Below, piece after piece: positions 7,064 through 15,567 of a DNA stretch of 64,000 nucleotides. The stretch spans positions 62,001 to 126,000 of the forward strand of contig JADJSY010000024.1 in NCBI GenBank assembly GCA_016711435.1, read 5' to 3'. Position 1 is the stretch's first letter. Every line of letters starts with the position of its first letter. Source of the stretch: Lewinellaceae bacterium. GTDB taxonomy: Bacteria; Bacteroidota; Bacteroidia; Chitinophagales; Saprospiraceae. The notes under the pieces were generated by a model. The model was not told the origin of the DNA and searched no databases. It saw only the letters and a program-made list of their open reading frames with translations. Position numbers and translations under genes: made by a program.

Positions 7064-9072
7064 CTATTTTGGCAGCACCACATTCCCAGTCTTCAACGCC
7101 AGTTCATTGCGAGTCGTTTTCAGTTTTTCCTGTATGCGCAACAGGCGCATGACCTCGTCCATGTCTTCGGCCTCCGAAGCCGTTTTGATACGGGCGGGAT
7201 TGACGATTTCACACAGTTTTTTGAGTTTCCGCAGTTTGAACTTATACAGCGCCTGCCGCATGTCCGTATCAAAATTGAGATCGGGCATCGGCTGGTTTTG
7301 AAGCGGGTAGCCCCAGCGCGCCTCCCAGTTGGGCGATAAATCCCAGGGAGATGTCAGGAGGTCGATTGCGAGATCACTGATTTCTTTTTCCGGGTGATGA
7401 ATAAAAAAATTTTGATCGGCTATTTTGTTTTCCAAAATCAACTGGTAGCACTCGGCGGCTAATTTTCCGTACAGGACATTGTCGAAATCCGACAGCGATT
7501 CTTCTATGTCGGACAACACGAATTCGGCAACGCTAACACCTTCTTTTTCAAGCATTTGATCGCCAAACTGCACCAGCAAACGCACAATGTCCCGCTCCTG
7601 AAATTCGTCGCTGCGGGTCATCACTTCGCCTTCGCGGCGGGGTGGGAAGGCAGGAATCACCGAGGCCGGGTCGCCGACGGCGGGCGGCTCGGTAGGCCAT
7701 TCATAACCTGGCGTACCGCCGGGCGAATCACTGGCAGCGCCGGGTTGGCGGGCGGCTTTTTCGTCGCGTTTTTTGAGCAGGGTAGTGATCAACTTGTTCG
7801 ACTCGCCAATCAAAGCCTGCTCGGACACTTCCATGAGCGCGGAACATTCTTTCAAGTACAGGCTGCGTTTGATCGGATCCGGGATTTTGGAAATGCTGGC
7901 CACAATGTCTTTCACCAATCCTGCCTTGCGAATCGGATCACCTTTGGTTTCCTCTACCAGTAATTCCGTTTTAAACAGGATAAAGTCCTTGGCATTGTCA
8001 GTCGTAAACTTGCTAAATGCCTCACCGCCAAAGGTTTGCACGTAGGAATCCGGGTCGTGGCCGTCGGGCAGCAGGCAAATGCGCACGTTCAAATCCTGCT
8101 CCAGCGCCAGGTCGAGTCCCCGCAAAGCCGCTTTGATACCCGCCGGATCGCCGTCGTACAGGATTTTCAGGTTGTTGGTGTTGCGTTTAATCAGTTGCAA
8201 CTGGCCTTCGGTCAGGGAAGTGCCAGAAGAAGCCACCACATTTTCAATACCCGCCTGGTACAGCGAAATGACATCCATGTAACCTTCGACCAACAGGCAT
8301 TCATCGCGCTGGCGGATGGCTTTTTTGGCCTGAAAAGCGCCGTACAGGGTTTTGTTTTTGACGTAAATCTCCGTTTCCGGGCTATTGATGTACTTCGGAA
8401 TCGTTTTGTCGGAAGACATCGTACGGCCCGCAAACGCCGCAATTTTTCCGGAAATATTATGAATGGCAAACATCACCCGGCCCCTGAAAAAATCGCGGCT
8501 GCCGTCCTGGCTGCACAAACCGACTTTTTTGACCAGGTCAATCTCATGGCCGGATGCCCTGGCGCGGCGTACCAGCAGGTCGCGTTGTTCGGGCGCGTAA
8601 CCCAGCCCGAATGCGCGGATGGTGTCTTCGCGCAGACCCCGTTGTTTGAAATACGCCAGCGCAACGGATTTGCCTTCGTCGGTTTCAAACAACTGCTCCT
8701 GAAAATGTTTCAGGCCAAATTCATTAACGATGTACAGCGCGTCGGAGAGCTGGATTTCGGCCATTTGCTCCGGCGTGCGCTCCATTTCCTGTATTTCGAT
8801 ATGGTATTTCCGGGCCAGCCAGCGCAGGGCATCCACATACGTCAGGTGTTCGTGTTCCCGCAGAAACGTGATCGCATCACCGCCTTTGCCGCAACCGAAA
8901 CATTTGAAGATGTTCCTGGTCGGGTTTACGTTGAATGAGGGCGTTTTTCACCGTGGAAAGGGCACAAGCCGATCAGGTTCACCCCGCGGCGGCGCAGGGT
9001 GACAAAATCTTCAATGACTTCTTCGATGCGGACGACATCGAGTATGTCCTGGACCTGTTTGGGTGGTATCAT
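7064..9072 (-). CDS. dnaG: DNA primase DnaG (split by one missing base)
   Basis: DnaG makes the RNA primers for replication. The N-terminal zinc-ribbon has CPFH and CFGCGKGGDA, followed by the catalytic core with the TOPRIM motif LLVEGYMDV and SSGTSLTEGQ, and a C-terminal helicase-binding region. The frame is interrupted at the T5 run 8944-8948 (coding-strand A5, in GEK|TPSFN). Adding one A restores a 669-residue protein from the ATG at 9070-9072 in one frame. An essential gene with this defect suggests a sequencing error. The part without the defect, 7064-8836, carries most of the protein. A near-consensus box TACCTTCG lies 8 bases upstream. Confidence 0.93.
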
Positions 9073-9080
9073 GTTGGGTG

Positions 9081-9088
9081 CGAAGGTA
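9081..9088 (-). promoter_or_regulatory. Near-consensus -7 box TACCTTCG of dnaG
   Basis: The minus strand reads TACCTTCG, one mismatch from TAnnTTTG, ending 8 bases before the dnaG ATG. Confidence 0.35.
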
Positions 9089-9174
9089 CGGTTTGCGGGG
9101 GAAAAGGAACACGGATTTGATCGATGTATGGAATTGTATAACTGATTGATTTCAACATACTAACCAAAAAGTGT

Positions 9175-9196
9175 GTATCGCACTTTTAAGTGATAC
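9175..9196. promoter_or_regulatory. Possible operator, imperfect palindrome gtatc...gatac
   Basis: The sequence gtatcgcacttttaagtgatac is a near palindrome lying 67 bases upstream of the oxidoreductase start, preceded by a related catac/gtgtat pair. Oxidoreductases of this type in Bacteroidota often neighbour HxlR-type regulators that bind such sites, but no regulator gene is present here. Confidence 0.3.
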
Positions 9197-9262
9197 ATTC
9201 CGAAGATAGATAGAACCCGTAACTTTAGGGCATCTTTCAAATAAATTCACTCTTTGAATCGT

Positions 9263-9877
9263 ATGAAAATAGCAATCATTGGCGCTGGAAATGTCGGCGG
9301 CGCATTGGCACAACGCTGGGTCAAAGCGGGGCATACCGTTTTAGTTGGCGCAAAATTTCCATTGAGCGATAAACACATTCAACTCGCCACTATAATCGGG
9401 GAAGATAGATTTACGACTGTATTGAGTGCTGTTCAGCAATGCGAAGTCGTTTTAATTGCCACGCCGCCTATGGCGATTTTCGAGGTGATTACTGAAATGG
9501 GCGATGTTTCGGGTAAAATTATCATCGACGCTACCAACACGGTGCGCCAAAAACCGACGCCTTATGATACCGTTTTTCATGCTTTGGCAGACAAAACGCC
9601 TGCAAAAGTGGTCAAATGTTTCAACAGTACGGGCTTTGAAAATATACTCAACCCTGTTTATAATGGGCGAGGTATAGATATGTTCATGGCAGGCGATAGC
9701 GACCCGGCTAAAAGTGTGGCGCATCAACTCGCTTTAGACGCAGGTTTTGGCGCCTGCATGGATTTTGGCAAAAGTGACAAGGTCGCTTTGCTGGAACAGT
9801 TTGCCTTGTCTTGGATAAATCTCGCTATTATACAAGGACATGGTCGGAATATGGCGTTTGTGGTGGTGCGGCGGTAG
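9263..9877 (+). CDS. NAD(P)-binding oxidoreductase, F420-reductase-like
   Basis: The protein of about 204 residues begins with the Rossmann motif MKIAIIGAGNVGGALA and contains IIDATNTV and KCFNSTGFEN, as in the NADPH-dependent F420 reductase (F420_oxidored) family. Members in organisms without F420 are treated as generic NADP-dependent reductases, and that is the most that can be said. The start at 9263 (rather than 9254) places the Rossmann motif at the N terminus. It is the only plus-strand gene in the first 21 kb besides the PspC-like one. Confidence 0.85.
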   Translation: MKIAIIGAGNVGGALAQRWVKAGHTVLVGAKFPLSDKHIQLATIIGEDRFTTVLSAVQQCEVVLIATPPMAIFEVITEMGDVSGKIIIDATNTVRQKPTPYDTVFHALADKTPAKVVKCFNSTGFENILNPVYNGRGIDMFMAGDSDPAKSVAHQLALDAGFGACMDFGKSDKVALLEQFALSWINLAIIQGHGRNMAFVVVRR

Positions 9878-10001
9878 GTTGGTTGGACATTAGCTGGGGC
9901 GTCGGTTTGACAGAGGCGGGAACACGAGCAAGGCGGAATCCGTTGGTCTTCTCGCTCCCCCAATGCCGACGCCTCAGCCATGCAAGGCGGAACCAAAAGG
10001 G

Positions 10002-10340
10002 TCAGTTTTTGGATTTTGGGATGGGCTTCGATTGGTATTCGATTTTTACACCCAACTCTTGATGACGAGGCATCGGACCCAATGCTTGTTTTTCTCCATT
10101 TATGATGACGAAGGCACGTCCAGTATTTTCTTGGACGACACGAACATCTCCACCTGTCGCGAGACCAAAGTTTATGCACGTCCAGCCACCCGGAAAATGG
10201 GCGCCCAGTGCAGTCAAATTTGATGCATCATCACATTTGCCCTTGAAAACATGGCACTCTTTCCCCCCTTTGTAGTTGCCACAAACATAGATCATGGCAG
10301 AAACACTGAAATAAGAAAGAAAAGCAAACATAAAAAACAA
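10002..10340 (-). CDS. Small hypothetical protein, possibly exported
   Basis: The frame encodes 112 residues with a hydrophobic start (about residues 1-20, FFMFAFLSYFSVSAMIYVC) and four further-spaced Cys residues, then GGWTCINFGLATGGDVRVV and a charged tail. It was not recognised. The hydrophobic start could be a signal peptide, or translation may begin at MIYVCGN (residue 16). Codon use looks acceptable. It is the only intact frame of any size in the 9.9-10.8 kb region. Confidence 0.45.
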   Translation of the reverse strand: MFFMFAFLSYFSVSAMIYVCGNYKGGKECHVFKGKCDDASNLTALGAHFPGGWTCINFGLATGGDVRVVQENTGRAFVIINGEKQALGPMPRHQELGVKIEYQSKPIPKSKN

Positions 10341-10830
10341 TAATTTTAAATTTTCATTTTTAAAAAACTTAAGTTTCCTACTCGTCTGGCTTTTCGGAAA
10401 ACGCCCTTTTTTTTGGGAAGTGGGTTCTGGGCTCCACTTTTTGAAACCCAGGAAAGATATTTTGATAAAAAATGTCTTTCCTGGCCTATTCTGATTTGTG
10501 AAATGGTGGTGGTGAAAAACTTACCAAAAATACCCATTTAAGCCATCAAAATATTCCCAAAAATGACCGTTGGTATCTTTTGTAAGATAATCGGCAGGGA
10601 AAAAATGGGATTTGGATTTGTCACCCAATTACACCAACAGCAGTGGCGTACATCCAGAAGATAACTGTTGAGCGAAGGCAGTATACGTGATTGCCAGGAC
10701 TGGCCGATGCTCTGTTGGATAATTTTGGACAAATAACAGGGGCGGTGGGCAGGCAGGGTGGGGCGAAAACGTTGCGCATTGGCATAATCTTGTGTTACAA
10801 GATCACATCCCAATATTTTGAAATGCTCCT
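10341..10830. other. Gene-poor stretch without a recognisable gene
   Basis: No convincing gene was seen. Two minus-strand frames of 63 and 91 codons have odd composition and no motifs. One minus-strand stretch near 10545-10640 reads like protein (KDTNGHFWEYFDGLNGYFW) but has stops on both sides, so it may be a gene remnant. A 12-bp hairpin lies at 10448-10484. Confidence 0.5.
10448..10484. terminator. Small hairpin, possible terminator
   Basis: ccaggaaagata pairs with tgtctttcctgg (11 of 12) around an A/T-rich 13-base loop. No clear T-run follows on either strand, so a terminator role is uncertain. Confidence 0.3.
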
Positions 10831-11070
10831 TTACTTCGCCCGCGCAGACAATACCTGTATGGCAAGCACAATTAAACGGACCAGGTAGAGTCCAAAAAAT
10901 TTAAAACATAAGCGAATAAGTACAATTCGGCTATGAAATTTTTCTCGTTTTCCGTGAAAACATCTCCCGCTGCGACGAGGTCAAGTGCACTCAAAAAAGT
11001 AAGCGAGTAGAGCAGCCAAAACGACAATCACAACAAACCAAAGAAATTCCCTGGCAATAATCTTTTTCAT
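10831..11070 (-). CDS. Small two-span membrane protein (about 79 aa), split by two frameshifts
   Basis: Reading from ATG at 11068-11070 gives MKKIIAREFLWFVV with a first membrane span (about 10-30). The frame breaks at the T6 run in coding positions opposite 10993-10998. It continues in the next frame as SALDLVAAGDVFTENEKNF and then LYLFAYVLNF, and breaks again at a second T6 run opposite 10895-10900. The last part, GLYLVRLIVLAIQVL, is the second span and ends at the stop 10831-10833. The total span is 240 bases, consistent with about 79 residues once repaired. The gene cannot be found as one frame. The shape matches small conserved inner-membrane proteins of Bacteroidota, but I cannot name the family. 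Confidence 0.6.
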
Positions 11071-11226
11071 GGCAGCAGTGGTTATCAGAGGGGCATGCCC
11101 CCCAAATCGCAACGTTGACAAGAAACCCTAGCCTGGGCTTTTCCTTTTCATTTGACGCTCAACCCAGGGCGGGGTGTTAAGCAGTGAAAAATCCCGAAGC
11201 GACGGTTTTCAGCCGTGTGCTTCAAC

Positions 11227-11664
11227 TCACACCCCAATATCCTCATTCCACAGTTCCGGCCGATCCCGAATGAAATCCTTCATCATGTTTTTGCATTCCT
11301 CGCTATCCGCCAAAACTACCTCCACGCCCCTGGATTTCAGCAGTTCTTCTTCCCCCAGAAAGGTTTCGTTTTCGCCAATAATGACTTTTGGAATGCCGTA
11401 CAGCAGGATCGCCCCGGAACACATCGGACAAGGCGACAAAGTGGTATATAAAGTGCAGTTCCGGTAAACGCTCGCAGGCTGCCGGCCCGCGTTTTCAAAA
11501 GCGTCCATTTCGCCGTGCAGCACGACGCTGCCGTTTTGCACACGCCTGTTGTGACCCCTGCCGAGAATCCGGCCTTCGTAAACGATGACCGAGCCGATCG
11601 GGATACCACCTTCGGCCAGGCCTTTGCGGGCCTCTTCTATGGCGGCCTCCATGAATTTGTCCAT
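11227..11664 (-). CDS. Cytosine deaminase, Fcy1-like
   Basis: This 145-residue zinc deaminase has HGEMDA (zinc His and catalytic Glu) and PCPMC (two zinc Cys). The C terminus, RPELWNEDIG, closely resembles the end of the yeast cytosine deaminase Fcy1 and differs from tRNA adenosine deaminases. It should convert cytosine to uracil in the cytosol, feeding the dihydropyrimidine pathway encoded just upstream. It is the last gene of the minus-strand pyrimidine cluster and is separated from preA by hairpin A2. Guanine deaminase activity cannot be fully excluded. Confidence 0.85.
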   Translation of the reverse strand: MDKFMEAAIEEARKGLAEGGIPIGSVIVYEGRILGRGHNRRVQNGSVVLHGEMDAFENAGRQPASVYRNCTLYTTLSPCPMCSGAILLYGIPKVIIGENETFLGEEELLKSRGVEVVLADSEECKNMMKDFIRDRPELWNEDIGV

Positions 11665-11750
11665 GTTTGGTTATCTGTTATCAGTTATTAGTTATCAGGC
11701 TTTCAGGCTGGAAATGGTTAATGGGGTGCATTCCGTTCCCTTTTAGTTTT

Positions 11751-11846
11751 TGGTTATCAGTTATCTGTTATCAGTGTGGTAACCCTTGGCCACTCTACTA
11801 ACAAAGCCAAGGGTTACCACACTGATAACAGATAACTGATAACCGA
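11751..11846. repeat. Long hairpin of 7-bp words, copy A2
   Basis: ggttatcagttatctgttat... (11752-11790) pairs perfectly with 11806-11844 over 39 bp. The loop is cactctactaacaaa. Compared with A1, the core reads gtggtaaccc/gggttaccac instead of gtggtagccc/gggctaccac, and the word next to it is also changed in both arms. It starts 4 bases after the preA stop. A further partial word run (tatctgttatcagttattag) lies at about 11675-11697. Confidence 0.85.
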
Positions 11847-11849
11847 TAA

Positions 11850-13175
11850 CTACTTCAACGCCAACCGTGGCTCCGGCACATAATGCCCGTTTCCTCCGGC
11901 GCGCGGGTCGTCAAAAGAATCAGGAATGGCATTCGCTTCGGTCAGTTGTTCCCAGGTCACCGGCGCAGCTTCGGGCCGTTGTACTTCCATCGTAATACAG
12001 GCTTCGACGGGGCAAACCAGTGAGCACAGGTTGCAACCCACACAATTTTCTTCAATGATGTCGGGGATTCTGTTGGCCGGGTCGGAGGAAAGGGAAATGG
12101 CCTGGTGCGCGCCGTCTTCGCAGGCAATGTAGCACAACTGGCAGCCGATACATTTATCGGCATTGATGGAGGCGACCACCTTGTAACTCAGGTTGAGGTC
12201 TTTCCATTCCAGCACATTGGGCAGGGCTTTTCCGGCAAAATCATAGATGGTGTTATATCCGCGTTCATCCATAAAACGCCGCAGGCCGCTGTCCATTTCT
12301 CGAACGATCCCGAAGCCGTAATGCATCACTGCCGTACAAACCTGCACGGAGGTTGCGCCCAGCAGAATAAACTCCACCACATCGCGCCAGGTTTCTATGC
12401 CGCCGATGCCGCTGATGGGCGTGCGGGCGATCTCGGGGTGTTGCGCCAGTTGCCGCACCATATTCATGGCAATGGGTTTCACCGCCGGGCCGCAGTAGCC
12501 GCCGTTGGTTCCCTTGCCGTCCACCACAGGGTAGGGGGCAAAAGTATCCAGGTCGATACCCATGATACTTTTGATCGTGTTAATCAGCGAAATGGCATCC
12601 GTGCCACCTCTTACTGCCGCCAGTCCGGGGTCTTCAATATTGGAAATATTCGGCGTGAGTTTGGTAATTACCGGAATTTTCGCCGCCTGCATCACCCAGC
12701 CGACGATGGTTTCCAGCACTGCCGGTTCCTGACCCACCGCCGAGCCCATGCCGCGCTCACACATGCCGTGCGGGCATCCGAAATTGAGTTCGATGCCGTC
12801 CGCGCCCGCATTTTCCACGTCTTTGATGATTTGCTCCCATTCTTTCCGGGTTTCCACCATCAGCGACGCGATCACGGCGTGGTGCGGGAAGTGTTTTTTG
12901 ACTTCCTCTATTTCCCGCAGGTTGTCGGACAGGCTGCGGTCGGAGATCAATTCGATGTTGTTGAAACCCGACATGCGGGTGTCGCGGTAATTCAGTCCGC
13001 CGTATCGGCTCGATACATTGATGATCGGCACGCCCAGTGTTTTCCAGACGGCGCCGCCCCATCCGGCGTCAAATGCCTTCATAATCTGGTAGCCGGAATT
13101 GGTGGGCGGCGCAGATGCCAGCCAGAAGGGATTGGGCGCTTTGATGCCTGCAAAATTGACGGATAAATCAGCCAT
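11850..13175 (-). CDS. preA: NAD-dependent dihydropyrimidine dehydrogenase subunit PreA
   Basis: PreA is the FMN subunit that reduces uracil or thymine to the dihydro form. The N terminus (LSVNFAGIKAPNPFWLASAP) is typical of the family. FGCPHG and SGIGGIETW mark the dihydroorotate-dehydrogenase-like barrel. Two C-terminal 4Fe-4S motifs, CIGCQLCYIAC and CVGCNLCSLVCPV, carry electrons from PreT. At 441 residues the length is normal. preT lies directly upstream with a spacer of about 106 bases. Confidence 0.96.
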   Translation of the reverse strand: MADLSVNFAGIKAPNPFWLASAPPTNSGYQIMKAFDAGWGGAVWKTLGVPIINVSSRYGGLNYRDTRMSGFNNIELISDRSLSDNLREIEEVKKHFPHHAVIASLMVETRKEWEQIIKDVENAGADGIELNFGCPHGMCERGMGSAVGQEPAVLETIVGWVMQAAKIPVITKLTPNISNIEDPGLAAVRGGTDAISLINTIKSIMGIDLDTFAPYPVVDGKGTNGGYCGPAVKPIAMNMVRQLAQHPEIARTPISGIGGIETWRDVVEFILLGATSVQVCTAVMHYGFGIVREMDSGLRRFMDERGYNTIYDFAGKALPNVLEWKDLNLSYKVVASINADKCIGCQLCYIACEDGAHQAISLSSDPANRIPDIIEENCVGCNLCSLVCPVEACITMEVQRPEAAPVTWEQLTEANAIPDSFDDPRAGGNGHYVPEPRLALK

Positions 13176-13182
13176 ATATTAG

Positions 13183-13215
13183 AGGTGAGAGAGTGAGAAG
13201 TGAGAGCGTGAGAGA
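13183..13215. repeat. Tandem 7-bp words (gtgagag type) in the preA-preT spacer
   Basis: The spacer holds gtgagag, agtgaga, agtgaga and gcgtgaga in direct repeat with a period of about 7 bases. No matching inverted arm was seen. Confidence 0.6.
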
Positions 13216-13281
13216 CATCCCGCTTGGCTATGTTTATAGTACTGAAATTGCCTTTTGCATCTTGCCCCTTGCCTTTTGGAC

Positions 13282-14613
13282 TTACTTGCCCGTTAAATAC
13301 TGATGAATGCCCAGTGCTGCCTGTTTGCCTTCGTAAGCGCCGTTGACCACTTCAGCGCCGCCATTGACAGCATCGCCGCCGGCGAAATATTTTGGGTTTG
13401 AAGTCTGAAAATGAACCGGATCAACTACTATTCTTTGAGAAGCATCGAGTGTCAAACCCTCGATCTGCTTCAAAAAATCGCCCATTTTTGCCTGTCCGGT
13501 GGCTTTGATGACCATGTCGCATTCGATGACAAATTCAGAACCGGGGATTTCGCTCAAACGACCGTTTTCCAGTGCCGTTTTGATAAATTTCACCCCGGCA
13601 ACGTTGCCATCCTTTTCCAGTATTTCTTTTGGGCTGGCATTAAAAACGCCCTGTACGCCTGCGCTGAGGGCCAGATCGTATTCAAACCAATAAGCGCCCA
13701 TGGCATCTTTGGAACGGCGATATGCCAGGTACACTTTCTCCGCACCCATTCGGGCCGATTCGGAAGCAGCGTCCATGGCGGTATTGCCGCCGCCGAGCAC
13801 AACAACGCTTTGCGGCATGTGCATGCGGTGCTTTTTAAAACGCAAGTCCTGAATAAACTCCACGGCGCCGATGACCTGGTTTAAATCTTCTCCCGGAATA
13901 CCCAGCGAAGAAGTAGGGCCTATGCCGACGCCCAGAAATATGGCGTCGTATTGCGCTTCCAGGTCGCGAATTTGCGCTTCCGAAACAACCGGAGACTCAT
14001 ATTGTATGTCAAAACCCAATTGTTTCTGTAAATACGCCACTTCTGAAAGCGCTTCTTCATTGGTGATTTTATAAGGCGCGGTGCCGTAAACAGTCAGTCC
14101 AGAAGGTTTTTCATGCGCATCAAAAATAGTAACGGCGTAGCCCAAAACGGATAATTCGCAGGCACAGGCAATCCCTGCCGGGCCAGCGCCGATAACGGCC
14201 ACTTTTTTCCCGTTGGGTTCGCCTTTCCGGTAAAGTTGTTTATCTGCCTCAATGGCCTGGCGCGTGGCAAAGTTTTGCAACCGGCCGATTTCAATGGGTT
14301 TGACATGCGCGTGGTTGAGCACGCAGGCGCCTTCGCACAACACCTGGGTAGGGCACACTTTGCCACAGGCATTGCCCATCCAGTTCTGGTCGTATATCGT
14401 TTCAGCCGCACCATCTACATTCCCGGTGTGTATCTGTTTGATAAACAAGGGAATATCAATGTGCGTCGGACAGGCTTTGATACAGGGCGCGTCGTAACAA
14501 AACAAACAGCGGGAACTTTCCACAAAAGCCTCGGTGCTGTTCATCAAAGGCTTTTTTTGTTTAAAATTCTGCTGGAATGCTTCTTCGGATTGTGGTCGAG
14601 TGTATTCTGCCAT
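13282..14613 (-). CDS. preT: Dihydropyrimidine dehydrogenase subunit PreT (NAD(P)H oxidoreductase)
   Basis: PreT takes electrons from NADH and passes them to PreA. The N-terminal region has the Cys clusters CLFCYDAPCIKACPTHIDIP and CGKVCPTQVLCEGAC for Fe-S centres. Then come GAGPAGIACACEL (FAD) and VLGGGNTAMDAA (NAD) Rossmann motifs, and the C-terminal FAGGDAVNGGAEVVN. At 443 residues the length is normal. It begins 5 bases after the beta-ureidopropionase stop, showing tight coupling. Confidence 0.95.
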   Translation of the reverse strand: MAEYTRPQSEEAFQQNFKQKKPLMNSTEAFVESSRCLFCYDAPCIKACPTHIDIPLFIKQIHTGNVDGAAETIYDQNWMGNACGKVCPTQVLCEGACVLNHAHVKPIEIGRLQNFATRQAIEADKQLYRKGEPNGKKVAVIGAGPAGIACACELSVLGYAVTIFDAHEKPSGLTVYGTAPYKITNEEALSEVAYLQKQLGFDIQYESPVVSEAQIRDLEAQYDAIFLGVGIGPTSSLGIPGEDLNQVIGAVEFIQDLRFKKHRMHMPQSVVVLGGGNTAMDAASESARMGAEKVYLAYRRSKDAMGAYWFEYDLALSAGVQGVFNASPKEILEKDGNVAGVKFIKTALENGRLSEIPGSEFVIECDMVIKATGQAKMGDFLKQIEGLTLDASQRIVVDPVHFQTSNPKYFAGGDAVNGGAEVVNGAYEGKQAALGIHQYLTGK

Positions 14614-14618
14614 GCGGA

Positions 14619-15484
14619 TCAGAGTTCAGTTATTTTACCATAGGTTTCAGGACGGCGATCCCGGAAAAACTGCCAGGTGGAGCGCACCTTATCTATCATA
14701 TCGAGGTCAAATTCAGCAATAAGCAGTTCATCCTGGTCTTCGGAGGCCTGGGCGAAAATTTGTCCACGCGGGTCTACAAAATACGAGCTGCCGTAAAACT
14801 TGCCGAGGTTCCAGGGTTGTTCGGTTCCCACCCGGTTGATGCAACCCATAAAATAACCGTTGGCAGCGGCGTGGGCGGGTTGTTCTAATTTCCAGAGGTA
14901 TTGGGAAAGTCCGGCCACCGTCGCCGAAGGATTGTACACAATTTCTGCGCCATTCAGTCCCAGACAACGCGCACCATCGGGGAAATGCCGGTCGTAGCAG
15001 ATGTACACACCGATTTTGGCGTACCGGGTCTCGAACACCGGATAACCGAGGTTGCCGGGTTTGAAGAAGTATTTTTCCCAAAAACCCGAAGTGTGCGGGA
15101 TGTGGTTTTTGCGGTATTTCCCGAGATATGTTCCGTCCGCGTCGATCACTGCGGCAGTATTGTACAACACGCCTGCCTGCTCCTTTTCATAAATCGGAAC
15201 GATGATGACCATCTGGTATTTTTTGGCGTATTCCTGCATCAACTCGACCGTTGGACCAGGTACGGCCTCGGCAGTGGCGTACCACTTGGCGTCCTGGCTC
15301 GGACAGAAATAGGGTGTGTTGAATATTTCCTGTAAACACAAAATCTGCACGCCTTTTTACCGGCTTCCTCGATAAACGGAATGTGCTTTTGCACCATGGC
15401 GTTGCAGATTTGTTCGATACTTCCTTCGCCTTCCGTCATGGGAAGGCTCATTTGAATTAAACCTGATTTGATGATTCTAGGCAT
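14619..15484 (-). CDS. Beta-ureidopropionase (nitrilase family), split by one missing base
   Basis: The protein hydrolyses N-carbamoyl-beta-alanine to beta-alanine, CO2 and ammonia. The Glu-Lys-Cys triad is visible as LCLQEIF, GKYRKNHIPH and YICYDRHFP. The frame is broken at the T5 run 15354-15358 (coding A5, in AGKK|GVQIL). One added A gives 288 residues from MPRIIKSG at 15484. The neighbours preA, preT and dihydropyrimidinase support this substrate over other nitrilases. Confidence 0.92.
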
Positions 15485-15488
15485 AAAC

Positions 15489-15566
15489 GTGAGTGGTGAG
15501 TCGTGAATCGTGAGTGGTGAATCGTGAGTGGTCAGATACTCGAATACTCGAATCTTCAAATACTCA
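15489..15566. repeat. Tandem 7-bp words (gtgagtg/gtgaatc) in an operon spacer
   Basis: Seven exact 7-bp units run from 15489 to 15537 (gtgagtg, gtgagtc, gtgaatc, gtgagtg, gtgaatc, gtgagtg, gtcagat). They are followed by a different word, actcgaa/tactcga. They fill the gap between the dihydropyrimidinase stop and the ureidopropionase start. Confidence 0.8.
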
Positions 15567-15567
15567 T

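Noticed and set aside
8036..8938. 300-codon plus-strand frame across dnaG
   Set aside because: It is the antisense of the primase core and has no motif of its own.
7064..9072. dnaG as a pseudogene
   Set aside because: Primase is essential, the break is a single A in a homopolymer, and both halves are otherwise well conserved.
10346..10813. Two minus-strand frames of 63 and 91 codons
   Set aside because: Composition is unlike the neighbours (many Cys, Trp and Ile without motif), with no signal or homologue recognisable; kept only as an unassigned stretch.
12105..13166. 353-codon plus-strand frame across preA
   Set aside because: It is the antisense of preA, which has full family motifs on the other strand. 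No signal, domain or promoter supports it.
15489..15566. CRISPR-like array
   Set aside because: The repeat is a 7-bp direct word without spacers, so it is not CRISPR; the same holds for the other word arrays.
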